Source: Brevibacillus massiliensis (GTDB lineage Bacteria; Bacillota; Bacilli; Brevibacillales; Brevibacillaceae). From it: a DNA stretch of 64,000 nucleotides. The notes beneath the pieces were generated by a model. The model saw only the letters and a program-made list of their open reading frames with translations, was not told the DNA's origin and searched no databases. The stretch lies in assembly GCF_000311785.1 (NCBI RefSeq), contig NZ_HE978536.1, positions 178,287 to 242,286 of the forward strand, written 5' to 3'. Both the position numbers and the translations under genes were made by a program. Positions 47,389 through 56,592 of the stretch are shown here, piece after piece; positions within the stretch are counted from its first letter, which is position 1; the number at the start of each line of letters is the position of its first letter.

Positions 47389-48072
47389 TTACGGCAGCGG
47401 CATCGCCGATTGCGCCGCTTCCGGCAGTGTCAGCGCGGGCACCCCGGCATCGCCGACCACTCTCGCAGTATACTCGATTTCCTGGCGGTTTTTGATGATC
47501 GAGGGCTTTAGCCGTGCGCGCAGAGTCAGCGTGTCCAGCCGCCCCGACCCTTCGTCCAGGCTGATGAGCATGTTGGCCTCAAGCACATCTTCCACGTGCA
47601 TTCCGTGAATGTCATCGCGAAACGGCCGCAGGGTTACCTCAAAACGTCCGCCGCCCCGGGCGCGCACTTCGCTGGCGTGAGCCAGCATTCTCAGCCAAAA
47701 CGCAAACGGATCGCGAAGCTCCTCCAATTCTGCCGCCGCAGGATGATTGTACGCCGCTCTGTTCCACACGCCGCTGTTCCTTGAGTAAATGTACAAAGCT
47801 TCTGGGGAGAAGTAGACTGCAAAGCGAATATCCTCGGAATCGGTCAACCGCACGCGGGATGTGACTCTCGCCAGACGCGGTGCGGCCTGTGCCACGGCGG
47901 ACAAGCTGACCTCCTCCCGCCCGTCTACCCGCAGCCGCTCTTCCAGTGCATAGGCTTCCCTGTTCTGGGCACTGACGAGGAGCCGGTGCAGCCGAAGCAC
48001 CTCCTCCTCCTGCCGGCTCGCGGTCCCCCAAAAAGCGAGGGCAAACAGGCAGGCCCAGACGCTTGCAAACAA
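47389..48072 (-). CDS. Hypothetical exported or membrane-anchored protein
   Basis: Unrecognised, 227 residues. A hydrophobic N-terminus (ASVWACLFALAFWG) could be a signal anchor, followed by a predicted outside domain with alternating charged and hydrophobic residues. There is no lipobox or known motif; one segment reads FAVYFSPEALYIYSRNSGVWN. The TTG at 48072 has AAGGAG about 11 bases upstream. The gene starts 15 bp after the cytochrome b-molybdopterin fusion and is probably co-transcribed with it, perhaps as an accessory subunit; that is context only. Confidence 0.65.
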   Translation of the reverse strand: MFASVWACLFALAFWGTASRQEEEVLRLHRLLVSAQNREAYALEERLRVDGREEVSLSAVAQAAPRLARVTSRVRLTDSEDIRFAVYFSPEALYIYSRNSGVWNRAAYNHPAAAELEELRDPFAFWLRMLAHASEVRARGGGRFEVTLRPFRDDIHGMHVEDVLEANMLISLDEGSGRLDTLTLRARLKPSIIKNRQEIEYTARVVGDAGVPALTLPEAAQSAMPLP

Positions 48073-48087
48073 GGCGATCTTCGCTCC

Positions 48088-49197
48088 TTACGCAATGTAG
48101 CCATTCAGGTCATACCCCTCTTTTTCTTCCCAGTAGCCCAGCCCGCGCTGCTGGGTGAATTCGATGCGGCTGAGCCATTTGATCGACTTGTAGCCGTACA
48201 TGTCGGGATGAACCAGCCGCAGCGGCGCTCCCTGCTGGGGCAGAAGCGGCTTGTCATCCAGTTCGTAGGCGAGCAGAACATTTTGCTGCAGCAATTGAGA
48301 GAGTTCATACGTCTCCGTATACATCCGGTCTGCGCTGTACATCTTGACATACGTCCCCGCTGCCTCCGGGTTTACCAGCTCCAGGAGGCTGGAAAACGGC
48401 ACGCCCTTCCACTTCACCTGTGTCACGCTCCAGCCTGTCGAGCAGTGAAAATCGCTGACGATCACATGGGACGGCAGACTGGTCAATTCCGCAAAGGTAA
48501 AGTCTCTCTTTTGCTCTACCAATCCGTCCACCGTCAATCGCCACTCGTCTGGATCAAAGGGCGGAATCTCGCTCGTCATCGAATAAATGCGGAAATACCC
48601 CCTGCGCTTGCCGGTGTCCAGCGAGGCCAGAGAAGAATCCGTCAACGGCCGGAACCAGCGCAACAGCCCGCCTGCCATCAGCGCGAGAAGCCCCCCGGCA
48701 AATAAAACCAGCACCTCCCGCCTCGTAAACAACTGCCCGCCCCGATCGTGCGGGCCCCGGAGCGCCCCTCTTTGTCTGATTTTTCCGACGTACCAAAGGG
48801 CGATATGGCCCAGTGCCCAGGGGATGATGAACAGGCTCAAGCCGCCGTGGATGGACGAGGCCAACTGGCGCAGCCGCAAGTACTCCGTATTGTTCCCCCA
48901 CAGATAGATGCCGGTGGCGATCCAGCCTGCCCCGAGCAGGTACTGGAGACAGACATGAAAGGTTTTCGTCCAGCGCCGGTCGCGGCGAAGGTATTGGACT
49001 GTGGGAACAACTGCGATGGCGAGCAGCAGCAGGTAACAAAGCCCGACGCCGATATGGGCGCTGCGCACCTGTCTGATCGATTCGCCAAACATGGTGCGCA
49101 GCGCCGGGACGTACAGACACGCCCCGGTCGCGAGCAAAACAGAGAGCACGGCTGCATGAATGCCATGCAGAGCCGCCAGCCAACGCCTATTTTTCAT
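48088..49197 (-). CDS. Cytochrome b-like membrane domain fused to a sulfite-oxidase-type molybdopterin domain
   Basis: A 369-residue two-part protein. The first 170 residues hold four to five membrane spans with several His placed like b-heme ligands (LHGIHAAVL, RSAHIGVGL, SIHGGLSLF, ALGHIALWY). The second half is a molybdopterin oxidoreductase domain of the sulfite oxidase/MsrP type, with the molybdenum-ligand Cys in DFHCSTGWSVTQVKWKGV. In most bacteria these are two genes (MsrP and MsrQ); here one chain could pass electrons between Moco and membrane quinones. The ATG at 49197 overlaps the dehydrogenase stop by 11 bp, tying it to the acid-sugar operon. Substrate unknown. Confidence 0.82.
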   Translation of the reverse strand: MKNRRWLAALHGIHAAVLSVLLATGACLYVPALRTMFGESIRQVRSAHIGVGLCYLLLLAIAVVPTVQYLRRDRRWTKTFHVCLQYLLGAGWIATGIYLWGNNTEYLRLRQLASSIHGGLSLFIIPWALGHIALWYVGKIRQRGALRGPHDRGGQLFTRREVLVLFAGGLLALMAGGLLRWFRPLTDSSLASLDTGKRRGYFRIYSMTSEIPPFDPDEWRLTVDGLVEQKRDFTFAELTSLPSHVIVSDFHCSTGWSVTQVKWKGVPFSSLLELVNPEAAGTYVKMYSADRMYTETYELSQLLQQNVLLAYELDDKPLLPQQGAPLRLVHPDMYGYKSIKWLSRIEFTQQRGLGYWEEKEGYDLNGYIA

Positions 49198-50170
49198 AGA
49201 CCACAGCGTTAACCGTATGCAGCAGCTTCTCGCCGGCAAGGCCGCGGAGAATGTTCTCGGCTGTCATCTGGGCCATCCTGGTGCGCGTTGCGATACTGGC
49301 ACTGCCAATGTGGGGGGCGACTACGACATTATCCAGGGTGAGCAGCGGATGATCGGCGCCGATCGGCTCTGTCTCAAACACGTCCAACCCTGCCGCCCAG
49401 ATCTGTTTTCGCTTAAGCGCTTGGTAGAGAGCTGCCTCGTCCACATTGGTACCGCGCGATGCATTGATAAAGATTGCGTCCGGCTTCATCAGCGACAGCT
49501 CCCGTTCGCCGATCAGCTTGTTCGTCTCTTTCGTCGCCGGTGCCATCAGCACCACGTAATCGGATTCGGCGAGCAGCTCATCCAATGGACGATACTGCGC
49601 GCCCAAGGCCTCCTCCGCCTCCGGCTTGCGGCTCCGGTTGTGGTAGAGGATGTTCATGTCAAACCCTTTGGCCCGCCTGGCCACCGCTTCTCCGATGCGT
49701 CCCATGCCGATGATGCCGATGGTCGCGCCATAAATGTCCTGTCCGGTCAGAAGCATCGGCGACCAGCTTTTCCATCTGCCTTCCCTCACGTACCGATCCG
49801 CCTCCGGAATGCGGCGTGCCGTCGCCATCAAGAGAGAAAACGTCAGATCGGCGGTAGTCTCAGAGAGCACGCCCGGGGTATGTCCGACGGGAATTCCCCG
49901 CCTTGTCGCTTCCGCTATGTCAATGTTGTCGAAGCCGACAGCCATCGTGGCGACCACGCGCAAATGGGGAGCGGCGTCAAATACCTCCCGGTCGATCTGA
50001 TCCGCCACGTTGGTAAAAATCGCTGCCGCATCCCGTACTTCCCTGAGCAGCACATCCCTTGGGATGATCTCTTCATCCGACTCCCAAACAAACACTTCCG
50101 TCCGTTCCTGCAGCATTTCCAACGCCCGCCGGGGGATGTTGCGCGTCACGACAACCTTTGCCTTCCTCAA
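49187..50170 (-). CDS. D-isomer 2-hydroxyacid dehydrogenase (glyoxylate/hydroxypyruvate reductase type)
   Basis: NAD(P)-dependent dehydrogenase of the GyaR/GRHPR group. The Rossmann loop is GIIGMGRIGEAVARRAKG, with the catalytic Arg in INASRGTNVDEAAL, Glu in DVFETEPIGADHPL and His in VVAPHIGSAS. VATMAVGFDNIDI is the usual N-terminal lobe motif. I use the TTG at 50170, which gives MRKAKVVVTRN; an ATG at 50188 is further from homology. It follows pdxA2 after an 89-bp gap holding a large hairpin. It could reduce hydroxypyruvate or glyoxylate formed from sugar acids. Confidence 0.9.
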   Translation of the reverse strand: MRKAKVVVTRNIPRRALEMLQERTEVFVWESDEEIIPRDVLLREVRDAAAIFTNVADQIDREVFDAAPHLRVVATMAVGFDNIDIAEATRRGIPVGHTPGVLSETTADLTFSLLMATARRIPEADRYVREGRWKSWSPMLLTGQDIYGATIGIIGMGRIGEAVARRAKGFDMNILYHNRSRKPEAEEALGAQYRPLDELLAESDYVVLMAPATKETNKLIGERELSLMKPDAIFINASRGTNVDEAALYQALKRKQIWAAGLDVFETEPIGADHPLLTLDNVVVAPHIGSASIATRTRMAQMTAENILRGLAGEKLLHTVNAVVYEK

Positions 50171-50210
50171 TTGAACATGCACCTCCATCTGCGTAAATCA
50201 GTTTTGTTTC

Positions 50211-50255
50211 ACGATGAGAAGAGACAGCCTGCGATCAGCCGTCTCTTCTCATCGT
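50211..50255 (-). other. Large perfect hairpin between pdxA2 and the 2-hydroxyacid dehydrogenase
   Basis: ACGATGAGAAGAGAC (50211-50225) pairs perfectly with GTCTCTTCTCATCGT (50241-50255), 15 bp, around a 15-base loop. The minus strand shows no T-run after it. It begins 4 bp after the pdxA2 stop, so it may protect the upstream transcript or divide expression within the operon. Confidence 0.6.
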
Positions 50256-50259
50256 ACCG

Positions 50260-51264
50260 TTATGAACGTTTGGGCGCCAGTTCAATGGCCTGGCGAATCG
50301 CTTCTTTCAAGCTGAGCTCGTCGGCGATCCCGGTTCCGGCGATGTCGAAAGCCGTGCCGTGGTCCACACTGGTGCGGATAATCGGCAGGCCGACCGTGAT
50401 GTTGACGCCTGCTTCCAATCCCAGCACCTTGACCGGTCCGTGACCCTGATCGTGGTACATGGCGACAACGATGTCAAAGTCGCCGCGAACCGTGCGGAAG
50501 AACAACGTGTCAGCCGGAAGCGGACCTACTACCTTGATGCCTTCCTGCTGTGCCTTTTCCACGGCGGGGACGATCTTCTCCTCCTCTTCGCCGTAGCCGA
50601 ACAAGCCGTTTTCGCCGGCGTGCGGATTGATTCCGCACACGCAGATTCTAGGTTCGCTGTACCCCGCTTTTTGCAGGGTTTCATGGGCCAGTTTGATTAC
50701 TTTATAGACGCGGTCCGGATTGATCTTTTTCACGGCATCGATCAAGCCGATGTGGGTCGTCACGTGAATCACTTTCAACTTGGGCGCGGACAACATCATC
50801 GAATAATCCTGCGTGCCCGTCAGCTCGGCGAGAATCTCCGTGTGACCCGGGAAAATATGTCCGCCCTTGTGCAGCGCTTCCTTGTTTAGCGGCGCTGTGC
50901 AGATGGCGTCAATCTGCTTGTCGTTTGCCAGCTGAATCGCTTTCTCCAGATAGCGGAAGGCCGCATTGCCCGCCTCCGCCGACACCTTCCCGAACGGCAG
51001 ATCGGCGGGCAGCAGGTCCAGATCCAGGCAGTCGATGCTGCCCGGCTGAAACACTGCTTCCTGGGCGGATTGGATCGAACGCACTGCAAGATCGGCACCC
51101 ACGATGCCCTTGGCGCGTTCCAGCATTTTGGCGTCGCCGATGACAAACGGACGGCAGCCCTCGTAGACGGTGCTGTCTGCCAGTGCCTTCACGATGATTT
51201 CCGGGCCTACTCCGGCGGCATCTCCCATCGTGATCGCGATGATCGGTCTGTGATTGGTTGTCAT
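50260..51264 (-). CDS. pdxA2: 4-phospho-D-threonate/erythronate dehydrogenase (PdxA2 type)
   Basis: A 334-residue PdxA-family enzyme: it oxidises the 3-hydroxyl of a 4-phospho sugar acid and decarboxylates it to dihydroxyacetone phosphate. ITMGDAAGVGPEI, HVTTHIGLIDAV (metal His), CGINPHAGENGLFG, VAMYHDQGHGPVK and TSVDHGTAFDIAG are all present. True PdxA works in vitamin B6 synthesis. The neighbours, a DUF1537 kinase and a TRAP transporter, instead match the known DtnK-PdxA2 route for threonate and erythronate. AGGAG precedes the ATG at 51264. Confidence 0.88.
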   Translation of the reverse strand: MTTNHRPIIAITMGDAAGVGPEIIVKALADSTVYEGCRPFVIGDAKMLERAKGIVGADLAVRSIQSAQEAVFQPGSIDCLDLDLLPADLPFGKVSAEAGNAAFRYLEKAIQLANDKQIDAICTAPLNKEALHKGGHIFPGHTEILAELTGTQDYSMMLSAPKLKVIHVTTHIGLIDAVKKINPDRVYKVIKLAHETLQKAGYSEPRICVCGINPHAGENGLFGYGEEEEKIVPAVEKAQQEGIKVVGPLPADTLFFRTVRGDFDIVVAMYHDQGHGPVKVLGLEAGVNITVGLPIIRTSVDHGTAFDIAGTGIADELSLKEAIRQAIELAPKRS

Positions 51265-51300
51265 ATCGACACTCCTGCCTTTCTATGGACAGCCTGGGGG

Positions 51301-52503
51301 TTACAGCGCTTTGCGCAGAAGCTCTTCCAGGCTCTTTTGATTTGGCACGCGCGGATTGTTGCGAATCAGCCGGTTGATTTCCAGGGTTTTTCGGGCAATC
51401 TCCGGTAGATCCTCTGCTTTAATGCCGATTTGCGACAATTTCGTCGGCAGGCCGATCGCTTCCACCAACTTGAACACTTCTTTGGATGCCGCTTCGGCCA
51501 GCTCTTTTTCCGTTTTGCCTGCTGGATTGACGCCAAAAGCCAAGGCGATCTTCGCCATTTTTTTCTGCTCTACATAGGTATTGTACTCCATCACGTACGG
51601 CAGAAGCAGTCCGGTTACTTCCCCGTGCGGAGATTTGACCAGTCCGCCGATCGGGTAAGCCAGGGCGTGTGCGGCGGCCGTACCGGCATTGGAGAAGGCC
51701 ATCCCCGCAAGCAGACTGCCGAGCAGCATATTGCTCCGGGCTTCCAGATTGCTGCCCTGCTGTACGGCCAGGACCAGGTTCTCTGCAACCAGTTCAATCG
51801 CCTTAAAGGCGAGTGCGTCTGCGAGCGGGAGCGAGCCTTTGAACAGCAGTTCCCCCTCTGCCTGAATGTAGCGGTAGTTCTTGGCCGTGTACGCCTCCAC
51901 GGCGTGAGACAGCGCGTCGATCCCGGAGCAGGCGGTGACGTACGGCGGCAGGCCGACCGTCAGTTCCGGGTCGAGCAGGGCGACGGCCGGACGCAGATAG
52001 TTGTCGGAGATGCCGATTTTCAGGTTGTTTTCCACGTCGGCCAACACGGCGACAGAAGTAACCTCCGATCCCGTTCCCGCTGTGGTGGGGATCGCGATCA
52101 GCGGCGCGATCGGCCCAGGCACGCGATGCTCGCCGAAGTAATCGGCCGGATGGCCGCCGTGGGCCATCAGCAGGGCCACCACCTTGGCCAAATCGATGCT
52201 GCTGCCTCCGCCAAGGCCGATGATCGCATCGGTGTCCATATGCGACTTGGCAAATTCGTAGCACTCAATCGCCGTCTGGATCGGCGGTTCCGGGACGGCC
52301 TGATCGTACACGACTACATTGTAACCGGCTCCCTGCAGCAAACTGATGATTCTGTCGGCAATGCCGGCCCCTTTGATGCCCGGGTCCGTGACCAGGAAGA
52401 TGTTTTTGGCCTTGAGGCGCTGCAAAATCTTGTCCAGTTCCTGGATCGATCCGTTACCGAAGACGATTCTCTCTGTAGAAAAAAACTCCCATGTGTTTTT
52501 CAT
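51301..52503 (-). CDS. Iron-containing alcohol dehydrogenase
   Basis: Group III dehydrogenase of the FucO type, 400 residues, reducing or oxidising a short aldehyde or hydroxy-acid with NAD(P). The nucleotide region is IIGLGGGSSIDLAK, followed by IPTTAGTGSEVT. Metal ligands are Asp and His in GIDALSHAVEAYTA and two His in AAAHALAYPIGGLVKSPHGEV. AGAGGAG precedes the ATG at 52503. It is 27 bp after the aldehyde dehydrogenase gene. In this operon it may act on glycolaldehyde, tartronate semialdehyde or a similar C2-C4 carbonyl. Confidence 0.9.
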   Translation of the reverse strand: MKNTWEFFSTERIVFGNGSIQELDKILQRLKAKNIFLVTDPGIKGAGIADRIISLLQGAGYNVVVYDQAVPEPPIQTAIECYEFAKSHMDTDAIIGLGGGSSIDLAKVVALLMAHGGHPADYFGEHRVPGPIAPLIAIPTTAGTGSEVTSVAVLADVENNLKIGISDNYLRPAVALLDPELTVGLPPYVTACSGIDALSHAVEAYTAKNYRYIQAEGELLFKGSLPLADALAFKAIELVAENLVLAVQQGSNLEARSNMLLGSLLAGMAFSNAGTAAAHALAYPIGGLVKSPHGEVTGLLLPYVMEYNTYVEQKKMAKIALAFGVNPAGKTEKELAEAASKEVFKLVEAIGLPTKLSQIGIKAEDLPEIARKTLEINRLIRNNPRVPNQKSLEELLRKAL

Positions 52504-52530
52504 CTATCCTTCTCTCCTCTCCACCCGCTC

Positions 52531-53973
52531 TTACAGGGTAATGACCACGATACGCTCTTCCGTCATCTCTTCCACTGCCCAGCGCGGCCCTTCCTTGCCG
52601 ATCCCGCTGTCCTTGACGCCGCCGTACGGCATGACGTCGGCGCGGAAGGTGGAAACATCATTGATGATGACGCCGCCGAATTCCAGCTCATGGACGGCAC
52701 GCATGGCCAATTGCAGATTGGAGGTGAACAGACCTGCCTGCAAGCCGAGGCGGCTGTCGTTTGCCATGCGGAAAGCATCGTCGATCTCGTCAAACGGGAT
52801 GATGCTGATGACCGGCGCGAACACCTCCTGGCAAACCACTTTCATCTCGGCCGTTACGCCCACCAGAACAGTCGGGTACAGAACGGCTCCTTCGCGCTTG
52901 CCGCCGCAGACTACTTTCGCGCCGCGTTCAACCGCTTCCTTGATCCACTCTTCGACCCGCTTCGCTTCCTTCTCGGAAATCATCGGACCTACATCGGTTG
53001 CGGAATCGGCAGGATCGCCTACCTTGATCGACTGCGCCACCTTCGCCGCCTTCTCCACAAACGCATCGAACACATCGCGATGGACATACACCCGCTGTAC
53101 GGAGATGCAGGCTTGACCCGCATTGGAGAAGCCGCGCGTCACGCACAGCTCTGCCGCTTTATCCAGATCTGGCGCATCGTGATGTACGATGTTGGGCGAG
53201 TTGTTGCCCAGCTCCAGCGTCACCCTGCGAATCCCGGTCGCGCTCTTGATATGGCGGCCTACCCCCGGACTTCCGGTAAAGGTAAACATCGCGATCCGAT
53301 CGTCTTCAAGCAGATATTGCCCGGTCTCTTGGCCAAAACCGTTGACCACATTGAGGAAACCGGCGGGAAGCCCTGCTTCCTCCATGATCTCCGCCAGCTT
53401 TAGCGCGATGATCGGCGTCACCTCCGCCGGCTTCAGCACCACCGTGTTGCCTGCGGCAATGGCCGGTCCCACCTTGTGCACCGTCAGATTGAACGGAAAG
53501 TTGAAGGGTGTGATCGCACCGATGACCCCTACCGGCACGCGAACCGTAAAAGCCAGCTTGCCGTCGCAGCCAGGCTGTCCGAGCGGCACCCCTTCGCCGG
53601 CAATGCGCTTCGCTTCTTCCGCGGATGCGATCAGGGTTTGAATGCCGCGGTCGATCTCTGCACGCGCGTCCTTGATGACTTTCCCCACCTCGCCGACCAT
53701 GATCATGGCCAGTTCTTCCTTGCGCTCGCTGACGATCTGGGCGGTGCGCATCAGAATCTCATAGCGCTGAACGGGGCTCAGTTTTTTCGTCTTGAAGGTA
53801 TGGAGAGCGCAGGTTACCGCCCGGTTGACGTCCTCTTTTGACGCCTTGCTGACGCGAGCCATCTCCTCTCCCGTATATTTGTTCAGAACGGGGAAGGTAT
53901 CCTCCGTAACTTGCCAATTTCCATCGATGTAATTTCCGTAAACAGCCGTCTTTTGTCCTGTCCCGTTTTGCAT
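52531..53973 (-). CDS. Aldehyde dehydrogenase family protein
   Basis: NAD(P)-dependent aldehyde dehydrogenase, 480 residues. Catalytic Cys is in GFSNAGQACISVQRVYV, general-base Glu in VTLELGNNSPNIV, NAD site in FTFTGSPGVGRHIK and the C-terminal TFRADVMPYGGVKDSGIG is typical. It resembles the lactaldehyde/glycolaldehyde and phosphonoacetaldehyde group, so a small hydroxy-aldehyde is likely. GGAGGAG precedes the ATG at 53973. It lies between the LarA-like gene (39 bp) and the iron dehydrogenase. Confidence 0.92.
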   Translation of the reverse strand: MQNGTGQKTAVYGNYIDGNWQVTEDTFPVLNKYTGEEMARVSKASKEDVNRAVTCALHTFKTKKLSPVQRYEILMRTAQIVSERKEELAMIMVGEVGKVIKDARAEIDRGIQTLIASAEEAKRIAGEGVPLGQPGCDGKLAFTVRVPVGVIGAITPFNFPFNLTVHKVGPAIAAGNTVVLKPAEVTPIIALKLAEIMEEAGLPAGFLNVVNGFGQETGQYLLEDDRIAMFTFTGSPGVGRHIKSATGIRRVTLELGNNSPNIVHHDAPDLDKAAELCVTRGFSNAGQACISVQRVYVHRDVFDAFVEKAAKVAQSIKVGDPADSATDVGPMISEKEAKRVEEWIKEAVERGAKVVCGGKREGAVLYPTVLVGVTAEMKVVCQEVFAPVISIIPFDEIDDAFRMANDSRLGLQAGLFTSNLQLAMRAVHELEFGGVIINDVSTFRADVMPYGGVKDSGIGKEGPRWAVEEMTEERIVVITL

Positions 53974-54012
53974 GGTTTCTCTCCTCCCGCTTCCTTTTAT
54001 CGTTTCACGTCT

Positions 54013-55278
54013 TTACATATGATGCATTTTCGGCAGATATCCGTGTTCGTCAAATTCAAAATCGTGTAATTCTCCCATCACTTCCACGCCGGGAAGGGCG
54101 GCTACCTCCGGCAGCAGGGCTTCCGATACGTACACGTACTCCAGATGGAGCGTGTTGGGAATGCGCATAATCCTCGCCTTGGCCGGCTCGACGCCCCAGT
54201 TGGCGCGCAGTGCGGCGGCAAGCGCGTCCCGATCGCTCGGCATCACGATAGGAATACTCGCCCGCGCCAGGAAGGTGCTGGTAATGACATTTTCATTCAT
54301 CGCCTTGAAGTCAATCTTGTCGAAGAATCGCTGCGTGGTCAGGTCGGCCAGGCCGATGCCCAGCGCGTTGCCGTGGGACGCTTCGGACAGGTCGCTCGCG
54401 ATAATATACTTGATGCGCGGCGAGTCCGGCTCCGGCGTTCCCTGGATCCGCAGACGCCCGATGATGTTCGTATCCATCCCCGTGCCGCTGTAGTTTTTGC
54501 CCACTTCATCCACCAGCAGGATGTCGATGTCCTCCGCCGGAAGCTTTGGCATCAAGGCAGCCGATTCACGGAGCAGCTCCCGCTCCCGCTCCTCGATCCG
54601 GGAAGTGGGGATCGCTTCAATGATCGCCGTCTGTTCGAAAGCATTCTCTACAATGCCGACGCCGCAAAGGATCTTGGTGTTGGCCAGCATGACTCTGGCC
54701 ACCTTCGGCATGATATCGCGAATGCCCGTTACCCCGTAACTGTGGATCAAGAGCGCCTGCTTGTGCTTGCCAAGACCGATGGCCGCCATCTTCATCAGGC
54801 CGCTCTCAATCCCGATCGGCGATTTGAAGTCGGTATGGACTTTGATGCGCCCCATCAGGATAATCCCGTCAGCAGCCAGTGCATTTTTGTCCACGTAGAC
54901 AGGCATTCCATCCTCGGTTGTCCCTACCTGCTCAACCTCCATCGACGATTTGATCGGAGCGCCGCAGAAGTCCTCTGTAACCCCGAGGCTTTCCAGGACT
55001 TCCACCTGTCCCTTGGCCGTTGCTCCGCCGTGGCTGCCCATGGTCGGCACAATATACGGTTCGGCACCCATGCGCTTTAACTCGCGGACGACGGCGCGGA
55101 TGATGATGTGGATGTTGGCGATGCCGCGGCTGCCGGCGGTAATGGCAACCGTCATCCCCGGCTTGATGCGTTCGGGCAGCTGCACGTTTTCCAGCTGGCT
55201 GCGGACGGTGGCGTCGATATCAGCCACAGCCGGCCCGGTAAAGCGCTGTTTGATTTTAACCATTTTTGGGAAATTCAT
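54013..55278 (-). CDS. LarA-like nickel-dependent racemase/epimerase family protein
   Basis: A 421-residue protein of the lactate-racemase domain family (DUF2088). Members use a nickel-pincer nucleotide to racemise or epimerise 2-hydroxy acids. GSHGGATAKGQVEVLESLG carries the active-site His and KVHTDFKSPIGIESGLMK plus IGLGKHKQA the cofactor and lysine regions. LarA homologues now include malate racemase and aldonate 2-epimerases. Its place among four-carbon acid genes suggests a C2 epimerase linking threonate-type and erythronate-type acids. Cofactor genes larB, larC and larE are not in the window. GGGAGG lies 14 bases before the ATG. Confidence 0.85.
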   Translation of the reverse strand: MNFPKMVKIKQRFTGPAVADIDATVRSQLENVQLPERIKPGMTVAITAGSRGIANIHIIIRAVVRELKRMGAEPYIVPTMGSHGGATAKGQVEVLESLGVTEDFCGAPIKSSMEVEQVGTTEDGMPVYVDKNALAADGIILMGRIKVHTDFKSPIGIESGLMKMAAIGLGKHKQALLIHSYGVTGIRDIMPKVARVMLANTKILCGVGIVENAFEQTAIIEAIPTSRIEERERELLRESAALMPKLPAEDIDILLVDEVGKNYSGTGMDTNIIGRLRIQGTPEPDSPRIKYIIASDLSEASHGNALGIGLADLTTQRFFDKIDFKAMNENVITSTFLARASIPIVMPSDRDALAAALRANWGVEPAKARIMRIPNTLHLEYVYVSEALLPEVAALPGVEVMGELHDFEFDEHGYLPKMHHM

Positions 55279-55315
55279 TGGACAAAAATTCGCCTCCCGA
55301 AGTGGATTCGCGTCG

Positions 55316-56590
55316 TTACTTTAAGAATCCCGGCAGCCAGGTGGAAATCGCCGGAACATACGTGATGATCAGAATGTCGATGATCAGCATCACGAAGAAC
55401 GGGATCAGTGCCTTGGTCAGCTCTTCCAGCTTGATGCCCGCTATCTGACAGGCGACGAACAGATTGACCCCTACCGGCGGCGTCACCATTCCCATCGCCA
55501 GGTTGACGATCATGATCATTCCAAAGTGAACCGGGTCAATTCCCAGTTGCACGGCAATCGGCGTCAACAGCGGCGCCAGGATAATGATCGAAGCAGAAGT
55601 CTCGAAGAACATCCCGACAAACAGCAGCAAGAGGTTAATGAGCAGCAGGAAGATCACCGGATTTTCGGAAAAGCTGGTGAACGCCGCGGCGATTTTTTGC
55701 GGAACCTGCTCGCGTGTCAATATCCAGCCGAACATCCCGGCAGCCGAAATGATGATCATGATGATCGATGTCGTGATCGCCGAACGGGAGAAAATCTCGA
55801 TGAGTTCCTTCCACTTCACTTCGCGGTAGACGAACACGCCGACGATCAACGCGTACACGACTGCGACGACGGCCGCCTCGGTCGGCGTAAAGAACCCGCC
55901 GTAAATGCCGCCGAGGATGATAACCGGCATCAGCAGGGCAAGCAGCGCTTCTTTAAAGGCCTTCAGGCGCGCTCCCCAGGTAATCCCCGGCTCGCCTTTG
56001 TATCCGCGCCGTTTGGAGATATACCAGCAGACAAAGATCAGCGAGCCGCCGATTAAAATGCCTGGCAAAAACCCGGCAATAAACAAATCGCCAATGGATA
56101 CCCCAGCCGAGATCCCAAACAGAATCATCGGAATCGACGGCGGGATGATGACGCCCAGTTCTCCAGATACCGCCTGTGTGGCGCCGGCGAACCGGATGTC
56201 ATATCCTTTTTTTACCATCGCCGGAATCAAAATGGAACCGATCGCGGCCGTCGTAGCGGCACTGGAACCGGAAATCGCGGAGAAGAACATGGCCGTTACG
56301 ACCGTCACGACCGCCAAACCGCCGGTCATCCCTCCTGCCAATGAGTTGGCAAAGTTGACCAACCGCCGGGAAATGCCGCCTGACTCCATCAAGGAGCCGG
56401 CCAAAATGAAGAAAGGTATCGCCATCAACGGGAACGAATCGAGAGCGGCAAACATCCGCTGAATCAACACCGTGAGCGGCATCGTGCCGTCGCTAAAAAA
56501 GGAAATCGTCGATGCCAGACCGATCGAGAGGGCGACTGGCACGCTCAAAAGCAGCAGTACCAAGAGCGAGATCATCATGATGGATGCCAC
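55316..56590 (-). CDS. dctM: TRAP transporter large permease (DctM)
   Basis: The 424-residue, 12-span ion-coupled subunit of a tripartite TRAP importer. Family signatures: AIPFFILAGSLMESGGISRRLVNFA in the N-terminal half, AISGSSAATTAAIGSILIPAM, and LNLAMGMVTPPVGVNLFVA-like NLAMGMVTPPVGVNLF near the end. The GTG at 56590 follows GGGGG and sits 2 bp after the dctQ stop. TRAP systems bring in organic acids by Na+ or H+ coupling; here probably a sugar acid. Confidence 0.94.
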   Translation of the reverse strand: MASIMMISLLVLLLLSVPVALSIGLASTISFFSDGTMPLTVLIQRMFAALDSFPLMAIPFFILAGSLMESGGISRRLVNFANSLAGGMTGGLAVVTVVTAMFFSAISGSSAATTAAIGSILIPAMVKKGYDIRFAGATQAVSGELGVIIPPSIPMILFGISAGVSIGDLFIAGFLPGILIGGSLIFVCWYISKRRGYKGEPGITWGARLKAFKEALLALLMPVIILGGIYGGFFTPTEAAVVAVVYALIVGVFVYREVKWKELIEIFSRSAITTSIIMIIISAAGMFGWILTREQVPQKIAAAFTSFSENPVIFLLLINLLLLFVGMFFETSASIIILAPLLTPIAVQLGIDPVHFGMIMIVNLAMGMVTPPVGVNLFVACQIAGIKLEELTKALIPFFVMLIIDILIITYVPAISTWLPGFLK

Positions 56591-56592
56591 GG

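Noticed and set aside
50260-51264. PdxA as a vitamin B6 biosynthesis enzyme
   Set aside because: The neighbouring DUF1537 kinase and TRAP transporter fit the PdxA2 sugar-acid pathway, and no pdxJ or pdxB lies nearby.
51430-53403. Long plus-strand open frame (657 codons) across the iron dehydrogenase and aldehyde dehydrogenase
   Set aside because: Antisense shadow; both minus-strand genes have intact catalytic motifs, and the plus frame is rich in Arg, His and Gln with no recognisable fold.
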